The notes: generated from the sequence alone by a model not told the origin. A stretch of DNA of 64,000 nt from Blasia pusilla (GCA_050084515.1 CM114271.1:59892001-59956000); one strand, 5' to 3'. Counted from the first letter of the stretch, positions 1-11,812 are shown. A program made the numbers and translations.

Positions 1-1040
1 GTTATCCAATTTTAATTTTTTTCCAGATATATGATTTTTAACATTAAAATTTTTCAACTTGTTGATTGGAGTGTACTCTATATAGCCAACACCCATATTA
101 AAGTTTTTTCAAAATCAAGTTTCGAACTCAAGCTCAAAATTGATAACATCTTTTTTGCTTATGCAATAATAGTCATTATAAGACCTTGTGAAAATGAATG
201 GAAGGTGCAAATTTTTTTCTTTTATCCACAAATATTATCCTGACACGAAACTTCCTCTACGTGTTCTTTAAAGTGTGTCTAACTTCCTTACAAACAATTT
301 TTGGAAAATATAAGTGCAACCAAATATTTTTTCCTTAAAATGGTACTTTTCAATTTGAGCTTAAACTTAATACAATGTTTTAATACGGAGAATGTTACAA
401 AAATAAATTTCTAAAAAAGGACATTTTTATGCTACTTGTTAGAGAACAAGTTCACTAAAACTATCTACTAATTTGTTACACTAACATCACCAATCACTTC
501 ATTTCTCTAGATCTATGGTTGGGTCTGGTGGGTTTGGATATAGGATGTACTTGGATGGCTCAAGAGTTTTAATTTCGATAAATCAACGAAGGTTTTCTAT
601 AGGAATTTTTTTATCGTTGGAGGAAAAGTGTGAACTTTCCATACCATTATAGATAAGTTGAGAGTTTTGAATAACACAAGTGAAAACCTCATTGTCACCA
701 TACTCACCCAATCATTCCATTGTTTCAACATTCAAAGGTTATGGAGTAGACTGTCTTTGTGGTTCATTAGACTCAATGGAATAATTCTTAATTCCTATTG
801 CCGCAACAATATCAAGGTTGTAGGTAGTATTAGTGAAAATAGTACCTGTAATAGTTTGGATTGAAATCCCCCATTGTTGCTTTTCCTCATGCTCTCAAAT
901 CTAATTTTTGCAGGATTCTCAAGATCCACTTCTTGTTGTGCACTATTAATCTTGTTAGCCCTCTTATATAAGGATAAGCCTAGATGGATGGTTTTGATTT
1001 AGACATCAGAGGAGTGATAGTAATATAACGTGGGTGAGAA
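1..1040. other. AT-rich intergenic stretch, no gene seen
   Basis: This stretch is AT-rich, with only short unrelated open frames and no recognisable domain, RNA gene or repeat boundary. From about 1040 to 1390 the base composition shifts toward the GC-richer retrotransposon relic that follows. I cannot place the left boundary of that relic. Confidence 0.5.
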
Positions 1041-1439
1041 CTCCGCAACTTCCTGAGGCGCACGAGTGAGAGTTTGCTTGAGGCCTACACTTGATTACGC
1101 AGGTTGATTAACGTCACTCAAGGGTGACAGAGGCCCAGGCTATCCAGTCATGGTACGCGATGCACATCACTGGATAGCCGAACCCTGCAGACACGGATGC
1201 GGGAGGGGTGCTTCTTATGAACACCTCACCTATGTTGAGAGATTTTTGTAGGTCTGCCAAGAACATTGAGCGCAACATGGCGTAGCCACCATGAGTTCTA
1301 GGCGAGATCAGCCACAAGTATCTGCACCACCAGTGCAGCAACGTGGATTTTGAGAGAGGACAATGGCACCACAAGCACATGGAGGTTATCAAGAGTCTGT
1401 GCTATAAAGACCCGCTCCATCATATGATACGCAGTAGCA

Positions 1440-1620
1440 GCAGCAGCGGCCAGGTATTATTTGTTGGGCATGTGGTGGAGCCCATCACCAGCGTGATTTC
1501 ACACGTCAGGGTCATGGACACATGCCTCAACATGGAGGAGGAGATGGTATAGCACAATGAGGTTATCAGTGTGACTATTATAAGAGGTACGGTCACACAT
1601 GCGCCAAAATTTCCAGCTTA
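1440..1620 (+). pseudogene. Gag zinc-knuckle relic (copy 1)
   Basis: The translation reads CWACGGAHHQRDF, which corresponds to CWTCGGAHRQRDC in the later copy, with the last cysteine lost. About 115 bases on, CDYYKRYGHTCA matches the second knuckle CDYCHRYGHTRDRC, with one cysteine changed to tyrosine. Two nucleic-acid-binding CCHC knuckles are typical of retroelement Gag. Both are damaged here and the frame is interrupted, so this is a fossil. Confidence 0.65.
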
Positions 1621-1866
1621 CACCCTGAGTCACGTCCGGACCGACGGCCAGAGAGAGCACCAGAACAAGTAGCTGGTTCGGGTGGGCCTACAGATTGTGC
1701 ACCAGGTGGTCCCGTTGCGGGACAAGGAGCTGGAGTTTCCCGAGGGGGTGGTAGAGTTGCACGTGGAGGAAGTAGAGTTCCACCACCTAGACCCGTCGAG
1801 GGAGACCCCGGGCATGAGGCTGGGATGGCTGCTCAGATACAGCAGCTACAACAATAGATTGCCGCT

Positions 1867-2882
1867 ATGGCACTGAGGATACTCGATGTCGGATTGGTGA
1901 CATCGACGTTATATGGAGCAACCAGAGATATGGAGGATCCTGGTTGGATGTGCGGGGTTGCCCAGATGGAGGCCGCTACAGTTATTACGCGTGGAGCAAC
2001 CGCAGAGTTGGATCCACAACGAGGGGAAGCTAGGAAACAAACTAGGCTTCCTCACTCTTTCACGTTTTCCGAGGAGATGAGGACCCCATCGATGAGTCCT
2101 GATCAGAGTTCACGGAGAGTTGGTGATGTTTTTGGTGTGCAAGTACGGAGGGTGATGGGTTTAAGTGCGATGACTCCTATTACTGATGCTTAGGAGGAGC
2201 ATGTGTCGAGCACGTTGTTGGGGGCGGCCACTTTTGTGTACTGCGCTCCTTTATTTTCTCCTTCTGATGTTATGATGTTGGGAGGTATGTCCACCGAGGT
2301 TTTCCGGCTGGCCGCTACGCTTTGTGAGCGTGGAGTTGGTGTTCCTGCGTCACACTCAGTGGTGATTGCATAGGAGGTGATGGACCTGCCCTTGGAGCCT
2401 ATGTTCGGGCCGTCCATGTTAGATTAATGGCAGGTTGCGTCTGCTAGGATGGCGGAGATGCCCGCTAGACGCACGATAGAGCGTGCCATTGCTGCTTGTG
2501 GTGTTGTGTTGCTGGATAATCGAGGAGCGGTCTTCCAGTTGGTGAGTCCAGGAGGTAGAGTTTTAAGTCCGCAACTTGTCTTGTTGGATTGAAGAGCGCA
2601 ACCCTTGATGTTGGGGAAAGCGGCATTTGGAGGATTGGGCTTGACGAGAGCCGATGTGGAGCGTTGTCCATTTCAGATACACACATCCTTGGGTGGAGCG
2701 AGTACCACAGAATATATCACCCGATAGGAGATCGTGGTGAGGATTTTCCCTAGACATCCTACATATGAGTCCGTGGTGCAAGCCAAGATGATAGTGACCG
2801 ATGTAGAGTCCTACGACGTCTTGGTTGATGGAGCAGTGTTGTACCCGATGGGGTCTTCCCTGGATTACTAGGAGGAATCAGC
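1867..2882 (+). pseudogene. Gag-protease linker and aspartic protease relic (copy 1)
   Basis: An open stretch at 1867-2193 runs without interruption through the linker (AQMEAATVITRGATAELDP and then RLPHSFTFSE). In the younger copy the same linker contains a frameshift, so the ancestral gag and pol appear to have been one frame. Downstream, scattered frames match the younger protease: a degraded active-site region around 2580 and the tail ending in LYPMGSSLDY near 2870. Several stops are present. Confidence 0.6.
2737..2882 (+). repeat. 146-bp direct repeat, unit 1
   Basis: The 3' end of the protease coding region (GTGAGGATT ... TCAGC) is repeated at 3791-3936 at the same length with scattered substitutions. 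The two units flank the LTR-like insertion. Confidence 0.75.
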
Positions 2883-2890
2883 ATCATACA

Positions 2891-3608
2891 AATATTTTGG
2901 TACTTCTTGCCTCTGTGTTTGGGTGCCATGAGTCAGCATGGGATCGTGCGTATTTGTGTGTGTGTTCGATGACAACGATTTATGTTGTGCAGCGATGTGT
3001 ATGCGCACGACAACTGTCACGTTGTTTAGGAGAGATTGGTGAGATCTAGTAGAGCGCCTTTGCGAGTAGTAGAGGACATGCTCAAGAGGTTGAGGATGAC
3101 CTGATGAGGCCCCGGAAAACCTGATAGAGTAGGTTTCCCTTTCGTTTCGGTTCATTTGAAACCATATTGAGGAACTTACTATTTTGGATAGTTACCATTT
3201 TGAGTATATGGCCCTTGATCTCCTACATCAAGTCAAGAGCCAAGGAGGTGACTAGGGAGCATAGGTTACCATGGAGAGAGCTTGGAAGAGGAGAGGGGTA
3301 TACCTCAAGGAGAGAGAGCTTGAGAGCTCATTCTCTCTTTGTTGAACCTCGTGGCATGATGCGGCGGAGCTATGGTCCTCCTTGCCTTGTGTGTGTAACC
3401 CTAGCCTCTCATGAAGAGAGTGGGTTTGGTTTGACAGGAGAGAGAGTGCACACCATGGCGAGATTGGTTTGAGGTGTTGAGAGAGATTTAACCTTATTTT
3501 ATTGGACATATTTTGGTACTTCTTGCCTCTATGTTTGGATGCCATGAGTTAACATAGGATCATGCATGTTTGTGTGTGTGTTCGGTGATAGCGATGTGTA
3601 TGCGCACA
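2891..3608 (+). mobile_element. LTR-like insertion in copy 1, with an extra LTR tail
   Basis: An LTR-like unit begins TGTCACG at 3015 and ends near GCGCACA at 3608. Its last ~100 bases (ATATTTTGGTACTTCTTGCC ... GTGTATGCGCACA) also occur immediately upstream at about 2891-3012, separated from the LTR start by only two bases. The end sequence GCGATRTGTATGCGCACGACA is shared with LTR ends of the 18.9-kb element. The inner part (3262-3608) matches another relic at 43010-43341. The block interrupts the protease region of copy 1. Confidence 0.65.
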
Positions 3609-3790
3609 ATATATATCCCAAATATATAACATGTTCTAAATAATGATTATTCACGGAGAGTGATATAGATTATAGATGGGTCGTCACTACACTTGGCCGC
3701 CTTAGACTAGCACTAAAAAGATATATGTTATTCTTGATTCATCTATAGTATTATGCGCGAATGCGCTCTCGCAATGCATGTGGCGTTAAG

Positions 3791-3936
3791 GTGAGGATTC
3801 GCCCAGGACATCCTATAGATGAGTCCGTGATGTGAGCCAAGGCGATAGTGACCGATGCAAAGTCCTACGACATCTTGGTTGGTGAAGCAGTGTTGTACCC
3901 GATGGGGTTTTCCCTGGATTATTGGGAGGAGTCAGC
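3791..3936 (+). repeat. 146-bp direct repeat, unit 2
   Basis: This is the second copy of the protease-end segment, lying just after the LTR-like block and leading into the methyltransferase relic. In this unit the reading is closer to the younger element, ending FSLDYWEESASHRLGWQS compared with FILDFWEETIAYRPGWRL. Confidence 0.75.
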
Positions 3937-4233
3937 CTCCCACAGACTAGGATGGCAATCTAGTAATGGGCGCCTTAGCTCATTATCCGTTCGATTCATC
4001 AGTCGAGTGATGGAGCGACGGCCATGAGAGAAGGCGACCTTAGCAGCATCTAGCAGCGCCATCACTTGGCCTAGTAATTTGATTGAGGGACATGCCCTCG
4101 CAGAGGAAACTCCTGTTCTGACATTTCTATGGAGAGGAGTGTCATGGTAGCCGCATCATTCCGTGGAGGAGCGGTGCTACTTTAGGACTCGACTGAGGAG
4201 CTTCGACGCTTAGCCTCTCAGCATGTGTAGACC

Positions 4234-5340
4234 GTGTGGAGCAAGATGTTTGCACCAGAGCGTGACGGGTCAGAGGAATCCGAGGTCACCATGAGTGCTA
4301 CTATGACCCCTGTGGACACCACCCTGATTGTGTGGTGCATCCCAGAGGAGGGTATTCTCGTGCTGGATCTCTTTGGAGGGATTAGCACTGGTTTAAATGT
4401 TGTTTTGCAGGTAGGAGTGCGTGTGCAACAATACCTATACATGGAGGTTGATAATGTTGCGAGGTGCGCTTCACTTCACCACGTGGCGCAGTTACGCCTC
4501 CAATTTTCCGACTTGTTGTTTGCGTCCGCCATCCAGGGTTACCAGAGTTTCCTACTGAGGGACATTTTATTGTTGGGGGCGCACGACTTGGAGCGGGTAG
4601 GGACCATGGACTTGGTCACTGATGGTTGGCCGTGTCAGGGCTAATCAAGTGCTGGACGAGGTAGCGGGTTAGCTGACTCTCGGTCCAAGTTATCTTGGGA
4701 GATGATGCGGATCTTGCGATATTTGCATGAGCATCAGTCTCGTTCTCTAGCATACATTCTATAGAATGTGCCGATTTTGGGCGATTCGAGGTCCCATGTG
4801 GTGACGAGTGCACATCAGATGCACACATGGATTGGCCCGGTAGTGTTGTTGGACGCGACGAGTGTAGGTTCACGAGCACATCCCCCGCATCTTTGGTGGA
4901 CCAACTTGGTAGCACATGAGGTTTTGCAGAGGGTGTATGCTAGAGTGGAGCGTCCCTTTGATTTGTTGGTGGATTCTATTCTGGATCCAGGTCGTTGATC
5001 ACAGGCAGTGAGGCACGATAATTGACCGCCGTTGACTGTGGTCAACAGGATTGGCATGCCACGAGCAGCCTTTCCCACATTTGTGAGTTTTCTTGCTTCC
5101 TTTGCATTCAAGGAGCCCTGACCTGGCTTGGTTTGGGATGACCAGGTATAGCGGTTGGTGGAGCCCAACGCTGATGAGCGAGGGCAAGCGATGGGATTCC
5201 CCACAGGAGTGACGAGAGTACTGTCACTATCAAAAGCATCATGACATCATGTCTTGGGTTAGGTGATGGACCTGAACTACTTCACATGGATTTTCAACTT
5301 AGGAGTAGCTAAGCAACGTCGTTTGAGGATGCGACAGATC
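4234..5340 (+). pseudogene. C5 cytosine methyltransferase relic (copy 1)
   Basis: A 136-codon open frame at 4234-4644 contains motif I (DLFGGIST), an acidic motif II-like stretch (YLYMEVDN) and motif IV (DGWPCQG), in the same frame with no break. After a stop, the same frame gives a motif VI remnant (stop-NVP, where the glutamate of ENV has become TAG), motif VIII (VVLLDATSVGSRAH then LWWTNL), a motif IX-like stretch (ERGQAMGFPTGVT) and motif X (VMDLNYFTW). The order is that of canonical DNA cytosine-5 methyltransferases. No LTR is inserted between motifs VIII and IX, so this copy shows the empty site for the solo LTR at 24273-25326. Nonsense codons make it inactive. Confidence 0.75.
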
Positions 5341-5427
5341 ACATCTGTTGCGTTGGTGAGCCCCATGCCTATCGAGACGGTTGAGGCACTAGCTGGGGGC
5401 GGGACCCAAAGAGATTGACACATTGGG

Positions 5428-5667
5428 GATGATCAAGAGAGACACCCTTGGACTTCTTGGGATGTTTTGCAGGTACGCCGGGAGATGATAACCACAACAT
5501 CGAGCGTGGTTTCGGGTACTGCACGTGGAGGAAATGGAAATACCGAGGATGATCGAGAGAGACACCCTTGGACTTCTTGGGATGTTTTGCAGGTACGTTG
5601 GGAGATGATAGCCATTGCATCGAGCGTGGTTCCGAGTATTGCACGGGGAGGAGATCCGATTTTGAAG
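5428..5667 (+). repeat. 120-bp tandem duplication in the pol leader of copy 1
   Basis: Two adjacent units (5428-5547 and 5548-5667) both begin GATGATC(A/G)AGAGAGACACCC. The period is exactly 120 bases, or 40 codons, so the reading frame is kept. The region corresponds to the spacer between methyltransferase and RT. The younger copy has one unit (around 25630-25680, HPWISWDIF). Confidence 0.85.
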
Positions 5668-5869
5668 TTGGCTGTAGGAGAGCAATCAAGTTCTGTTGTT
5701 CGAGATGAGGTTGCACCATAGCGACCACCGACACCCGCTCTAAAGAGTCCTATCGTAGTCACGATGGAGACTCAGGAGCGAGATATGGGCCCTAAGTTGA
5801 CAGGAGGAGAGCGGTGCCGGATACACCAGTTCCTTAGGAGTTATAGGAGTTGTTTTACATTTAGTATGT

Positions 5870-6110
5870 TGGATTTGGGTACGCTGAAGGGTCCAGGGAT
5901 CCGCATTGAGTTGTCGAGTGACACGCCAATCTTCTGACGACCCTACAGGTATAGTGACATGGAGAGGGCTCTGATTGGAGCATGACTAGTGGAGATGTTG
6001 CATGGAGAGTATGCATCTGCCGCTGTTATGCCCGCCAAGAAGGATGTGCATGGTAACGGTTGGTCCAATCCAACGGGGATGCGGGAACTACTTAGCAATT
6101 GTCATCGACG
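5870..6110 (+). pseudogene. RT N-terminal stub (copy 1)
   Basis: The sequence reads LGTLKGPGIRIELSSDTPIF, then a stop, then RPYRYSDMERALI and HGEYASAAVMPAKKDVHGN. This is the region just before the polymerase palm in Ty3/gypsy RT. Homology ends near 6110, before any catalytic motif. Confidence 0.7.
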
Positions 6111-8080
6111 ATTGTGAACAATTTATTTGGTGGCACGTGCCATACATAGAAGAAGGGGCCCGCGAGATGGGGTTATCTCTCTCCATGGATGTCTACGAGG
6201 AATTTATAGAGGGGCCTTTCATAATTCATCTTTTGAAAGCCCTAAACCCCCTTTTTATTCAGCCTTTCTTTCCATTTAAAAATGCCTCTCACACTTCCAT
6301 GTACACACCCATGGCCTTTTTATGAGAGCCAACAAGCATCTTGTCGGCGCCATGCGTGAGTGAAAAAATCCTTTAGTTGCCTTAGTTCATTTTATTAGCA
6401 CTTAATTAAATGCCCTTGTACAGGTGTCAATAGGAAAGACTAAAAAGGGTTTAGGGTCCCAAACCCCGTCCCTTTTTAATAATATAAATGCACTACTAAT
6501 GAAGAAGAAAAAAAAGTGGGACTTTGCTATGCGTTGGAGTCAATTTTCGTGTTAGTGCGCGGATTAAGAGAAAGCCGTCTGGCCCTGCACGTAGCAGGTG
6601 GGCCCCACGCTCGGGGCCCCGTGTCAGAGCTACGTCGCACACTTGTGGAGGACGTGGAGAATCTGGAGATATCTCGTTTATCTATCCATTGTTAATGTGA
6701 AATTTCATAATTGTGAAATATGAAAACTGATGAAAAACAATTTATATTCTCTTCGAAATCGCTGCTAAAAAAAGATTGTATAAAAATAATGGCGGCCATG
6801 CAACTTTTCATGGCACGTACACTCCATTGTTTGATGATGATGGATTGTAATATCGAAAAAAGATATTTTACTAAAAAATGGAAGGCGTTTCAAAAAGTCT
6901 TGCCGGAAAGGTGACTATAGCCAGCCGGCCATGCAAAGATGGGGTTACCGGGCAACAGATGTGCTATGGCATATTTATCATCCTTTTTACTGGAGTTAAT
7001 TTTTGTTTATTTCGTTTTTTATTATTAAGACATATTCTATTTAGAAAAAATTTTATTTAGAAAATTGAAGATGAAAAAGAGAAAGGACATCAATTTCTAG
7101 CACTTGTTGCTAATGTGTTGCACTTATTTGTACTTGTTATTTTAGGCAACCCAATTAATAGTTTGAAGTTTCACATGGAGAGTCTATTGGATTTAAAATC
7201 TATATATTTCCAAAATTTTTAAGGCATAGCTAATTTCAACGGAAAATTTGAAAAAATGCTGGCACTAGCGTTACCCTATTTGTACATTGTAATATTTTTG
7301 GATTAGTTATTTTAGATTTTTGAAAGGTGTTTTAAAATGAATAGTCCAAATTAACTAGGAGTGATTAAAATTGCATACACTCTTGAAGCATTTTTTTGGT
7401 TAGGATCACGTAAATAGATTAATTTTCCCCAACCTTATGTCATACAAACTGGTGTAGGAAAATACCACTGAATCCTCCGATTATACCATAAGTATTTGTG
7501 ACAAATAATAAGAGCATAACAAGTGCTCTAATTCAATATTTATGGCGACATCTAATCTATATATTAATTGGAGGACAATATAAGTTTTATGACGTTTGAC
7601 ACGTGTAACTATTTGCCTCCCAAAAGTACTTTTGGTCACTTTAAATGGGGTTCATAATTCGTTAATCGGGGTCACCTCTAAACATGACATTAGACGGGGA
7701 TGGGATCCGTGCATAGCACGCCCTTACTAGTGGTTATTGTGAAAGGGGTTATTCGTATAAGGAGTATAAATTACAAACCATTCCACACAAATCAATCCAG
7801 CGAACATAACGGTTTAGAGAAAATAAAAACATTTAATGCTAATCAGCCCAACAGACAACGACTTAGAAGGAAGAAAGACGTTTAACGCGAATCACGCACA
7901 AACATGGATTTCCCGTTAATTAACCACCATTTAGCCCCTGCCCGAGCGCTTCTTTTCCCACTTCTGCCCCGTGTGGGCAGAAGTTTCTGCCACCCCTTCC
8001 AGCGACTCTGGGGCAGTGGGGCAGGAGGGGGCAGCGAAGCGAGATTCAGGGAAGCGAAGAGAGACACAGTGAAATGAAAT
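6111..8080. other. Intergenic region, no gene recognised
   Basis: A 107-codon open frame at 6002-6325 continues out of the RT stub but matches no family I know. The rest is mostly AT-rich, with a short GC-rich patch near 6570-6650. I see no domain, RNA gene or element boundary. Confidence 0.4.
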
Positions 8081-8099
8081 TAAACGAAATGAAGAGAAA

Positions 8100-9385
8100 T
8101 TAAGTGAATTAAAGTGCAAGAGGAAGATAAGAAATCAGACGCAGAAGCTCCAGGATCTTGGGACAGACACAGACAGAGGAAAGACAGACAGACAGACGGA
8201 CGATACAGTGCGAGCGAAGATATAATGAGCAGACGATCATCTGTTCCGCCTCTTCCTCCTCCTCGTCGTCGTCGTCCGGCTCTCGCTGCTGTTCCTGGGG
8301 AGTCATTGAGGCACCCAAATAATTGAGCACGCTTGTCGCCATTCTGTTTCTGCCGCAGCAGTGGCCAATTCAAAAGTGGGAGGGAGCGAGCGAGCGGGGG
8401 AGTTTCTTGGAGATCCCATCTCCCTTCACTCCACGACAAATTTCTCTCTCTGCGATTTCTGTGTGGATCTCCCTTCTCTCTCTCTCTGATTTCTGTGTCT
8501 GAATCGCTCTCGCTGATTGGATTCCTCTCCTCCGGTTTGGTATTTGGATTGTGCACTCCTGGAACGTAGAAAGAGACGGAGAGAGAGAGAGAGAGAGTGT
8601 GTGTACTCATTAAGCAGTGTTTGGGAGAGAGAGAGAGAGCGTTACAGGGGTGGAGGGAGATTCTGTGGAGTGAGTGAGTGACGGAGTGGAGGGAGGATGG
8701 AGATGAGAGAAGAGGCAAGAGGAGTTGTCGGGAGATGGTGTTCAGTACAAATCTCCCAAGACGAACGTGATCCTGCTGCGGCTGAATCCAGGCTTTCAGC
8801 CCATCGTTGCAGCCGCTGCCGCAGCCGCTGATGATGGTGACGAGTTCTGCTGCGCGAGACCATTCTTCTTTGTCTTCTTCAGCTGCAGAGAGCAGCATTC
8901 TGGAGCTCGGGAGAATTTGGAGACGAGAACGGGCCAAGGAGCATTTTGGTCAGCGTCTTCCTCAGCTAAAGGTGCTTAAGGAATCGCTTCCGAAGAGTTT
9001 GGAGGGAGAGAGAGAGAGAGAGGAGAATTGAATGCTTGCTAATCGGGGACGGACGATGGAGAAGAAGCTGTCGGACGGCTTTCATGTTTAATCCCCAAGC
9101 CCGACAAACCCACCAGAGACGAATGTTGACACTGTGATTGAGATCCTCGACATTTTTCTCAGTATTGGACTTCTCTGCAGAAGGCGACGAGTGAAGGAGC
9201 AGCTGAGCCCTTTTCTTGGAGCCCGTCTCTTTGAATTCTGCAGACGATGACGGCAAGAGAATGATGGCAATGAGTCCGTGCACCCTAGTGAAACACTGAA
9301 CTTTCATCACCCATGAATTAAATGGTCTAGAGAGCTGTGGGCATTTGACGCAATTGAGTGCTGGTGATCGAGCAAGTCTCTGGCG
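8100..9385 (+). promoter_or_regulatory. Leader and promoter-proximal region of the GT61 gene
   Basis: This stretch before the GT61 start codon is rich in GA/CT tracts (8460-8500, 8579-8640, 9007-9027) and has several short upstream open frames, for example from 8725 and 8807. Such leaders are common in plant genes. The transcription start and any leader intron cannot be placed by eye. A 285-codon minus-strand frame here is low-complexity and is treated as a shadow. Confidence 0.4.
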
Positions 9386-11812
9386 ATGGCGCCGCATAAA
9401 GTCCATCACGCAGGGCGCCTGAAAGGGCAGAGATTCATGATGGTCGTGCTTGGCTCGGTCTCCTTCCTCATGTGCGTCCAATTCTGTTTATACGATCGCA
9501 ACTGGTCTCGGGATGAATTCGACATTTCTGACAAAACCTTCAAGTCGATCCTCAGGAAGCTGCCACGCCGAAACTCGTGGTTCCGATTCCAAGACCACCA
9601 GGAAGCACCCAATTACTCCACCTCTTCTCTGCGCGAAATGCTACAATCCGTGAGTGTCTGCGTGAACGATTCCAGCAGCACTTCAGGTGAAGTGAACATG
9701 GAAACTGCAGCTTGTCTGGCGAAGCTGTTGGAGGCTTATCCAGCATTGAAGGCGTTGCAGCAAGTGATCGGCGAGGAGGGCTCTTCTCAGCAGAGGTCCA
9801 GCGACAGAGTGTTGATCGAGAGCTTGGAAACTCAGATCACAGAGCTGAGCGAGAAATTGGAGCAGTCCACCGTGTTTCTTGAGCTCAAGGACTCGAGAGA
9901 GCCCGGATTGACCGACACTGATCGCAATTGGTTCATGAGCTCCTTAAGAGATCCGATGTTGAAAGATGGGTATCCTGAGGCTTTCGAGTTCCCATCGAAG
10001 CAGTCCCAGGAGAGGATTTTGTGTCTCATGGGCAATCACACCAGAGATGGAACTAAGAATAAGTACGGATTGGCTTGGAAGGGCTACTTGCCTCCAGGGT
10101 CGACATTGTTGCCTGGGCTGACTTTCGTAGCCGACAACTATTGGGACTACAACAACATTTGGCATGCCATGTCTGCTCTAGTTTACTTCGTGTCATGGAG
10201 GGCACAGCAAGACACTTGTGTGGTTCCAGAACGGCTGGTGCTGTATCACTGGGGTGAGCTGGTGCCCCGGATGGGTTCTTGGATCGAGAACCTGCTGCAT
10301 GTGTCGTTTGGGAGACGCTTGGATGTGGTGCAGAAGGAGCTTGGGGATGGGAGGCCTGTGTGCTTCGAGCGAGCTATTGTGAATCGTCGTGGGCTGGGGG
10401 GCATGTCGTTGCCTCACATAAATTCCATGGTTGACGTCATTCGATGCAGAGCTCGCAAGTTTTGTGGGGTGGATGCCAAATCGACACAAGGAATGAGATC
10501 CCCTGCTTCCATCCGCATGACAATTCTCGTGAGAACAGGAGCGAGGGCGTTCAAGGATGTCGAGGCCGTCACTCAAATCCTCGAGAGAGAGTGCAAGAAA
10601 TTCGGCACTTGCTATTTGGAAGTGTCAACCGTCTCCAACCTCAACTTTTGTGAACAGGTTCTTTTTCTCACCCGTCCCATTCCAATGAGAAGTGCCTTCT
10701 TGTCAAATCTCAACGTCAACCTCAGCTTTCATGAGCTGCTCTGTTTTCTCACCCATTCCCCTGTCCTTTTGCACAACCTCGACGTCAACCTCAGCTTTCG
10801 TCACTGCTTTCTCTTTGATTGCACTCGTGCACTATAGGAAGTGTTCTGGTGTCCAATGTCAACTTCACCCTCGACTTCTGTGCGCAGTTTTGGTACCCCA
10901 ATCCATCTGTACTGACACACTGAGAGGATGTGACCATGTCCGCTTCCGTGGGCATTGCTGGTGGTCCGAATTGCCGTCTCGATTATATCGAAGCGCACTA
11001 ACGGTCTCAGCCATCTCCACCAATGCTCGGCAAGAACCGGCATTCTTTGTAAAAGCAGCCGGTTGAGAATGTGTGATTTCCGATTCAAATCTGAAACTTT
11101 AGGAAAACTGCCGACGTGAAAAGTAGGTTTTCTTTGTTAAATTTAAAAAAACCGGCTACAATGGTGAAATTGCTGATTACCTTCATCTTTCTCTCGGAAA
11201 AGTACCGGTATGCGTCAAAATCCTTGCCGAGCACTGATCTCCACTAGTGTGTAGCCATCCCCCAGTCTCCTCGATTTGAGAGCTGTTGGCAACTGCCATT
11301 GATGGATGCCTGGCTGGGTGGGCAAACACGTGCAGGTGGCATTGATGAGTCGAACTGACGTGCTTGTAAGTACACACGGAGCGCAGCTGACCAATATGAT
11401 GTTCATGTCAAAGGGAGGCTCAGTGATGGAGATGATGCCCAAGGGGTGGCTGGAGTTTGCAGGAGTGGGGCAGTACATCTACACATGGCTCGCAGAGTGG
11501 TCAAGCTTGCAACACGAGGGTATATGGCGTGATCCAGAAGGGCCAGATTGCCCATACCCCACTTCAGAAACTCTCAAGTGCTTCTTCGTTTACAAAGACA
11601 ATAGCGTTGGGCACAACGAGACTCACTTGATCGAGTGGACACGAACGGCACTGCAAGGATTTTCCAGGAGGAGAAAAGTGTCATTAATCCAAGAAACCCA
11701 AGATTCAGCAGACACCCACTGCAAATGCGAAAAGGAGGATTACGTCAACAAGGTTCAGGTGGACACAGAGACTACAAAAGTCACTTCCACCACTACTGCC
11801 AAAAAATCCTGA
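9386..11812 (+). CDS. GT61-family glycosyltransferase (DUF563), 2 exons
   Basis: The predicted exons are 9386-10657 and 11336-11812, joined in phase 0 to give about 582 aa. The intron (678 bp) has a GT at 10658 and ends CACGTGCAG. Joining restores FCEQ-VALMSRTDVL, a family-typical block followed by VSTHGAQLTNMMFM, which is the signature segment of plant GT61 enzymes. Residues ~17-36 are hydrophobic (RFMMVVLGSVSFLMCVQF), giving a type II Golgi membrane protein. Residues ~145-165 could form a short coiled coil. The central DNYWDYNNIWHAMSALVYF and HWGELVPRMGSW motifs also fit the family. GT61 members transfer xylose, arabinose or GlcNAc onto glycans or glycoproteins. The substrate here cannot be told. 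The start has a good GCGATGGC context. The neighbouring PsbP-domain gene converges on it. Confidence 0.85.
10631..10890 (+). repeat. Degenerate tandem repeats of the exon-1 end inside the GT61 intron
   Basis: The last exon-1 bases and donor region (CTCCAACCTCAACTTTTGTG, then a T-rich CTCACCC tail) recur at about 10704, 10772 and 10851 as TCTCAACGTCAACCTCAGC, CCTCGACGTCAACCTCAGC and AATGTCAACTTCACCCTCGAC. The spacing is roughly 70-80 bases. The intron therefore starts with three diverged copies of its own 5' splice junction. Confidence 0.6.

Larger units (their letters stand above)
1390..6110 (+). mobile_element. Decayed Ty3/gypsy copy carrying a methyltransferase relic (copy 1)
   Basis: This is an old, heavily mutated copy of the same lineage as the element at 18863-29612 and it is collinear with it. 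It has zinc-knuckle gag around 1445-1600, the gag-protease linker and protease to about 2882, an inserted LTR block at 2891-3608, a duplicated protease end at 3791-3936, the methyltransferase at 4234-5340, and the RT leader and N-terminal stub to about 6110. Conserved pieces shared with the later copy include the DLFGGIST, WPCQG, LGTLKGPGIRIEL and RPYRYSDMERALI motifs. No flanking LTR pair or target duplication is visible. The RT catalytic core, RNase H and integrase are absent, so the copy is truncated on the right. It is valuable as a comparator because it shows the reading frame across places where the younger copy is interrupted or shifted. Confidence 0.8.

Noticed and set aside
8080-8937. 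285-codon minus-strand open frame upstream of the GT61 gene
   Set aside because: Low-complexity Ser/Leu/Glu composition caused by GA/CT tracts in the GT61 leader; no domain and no splice partners.
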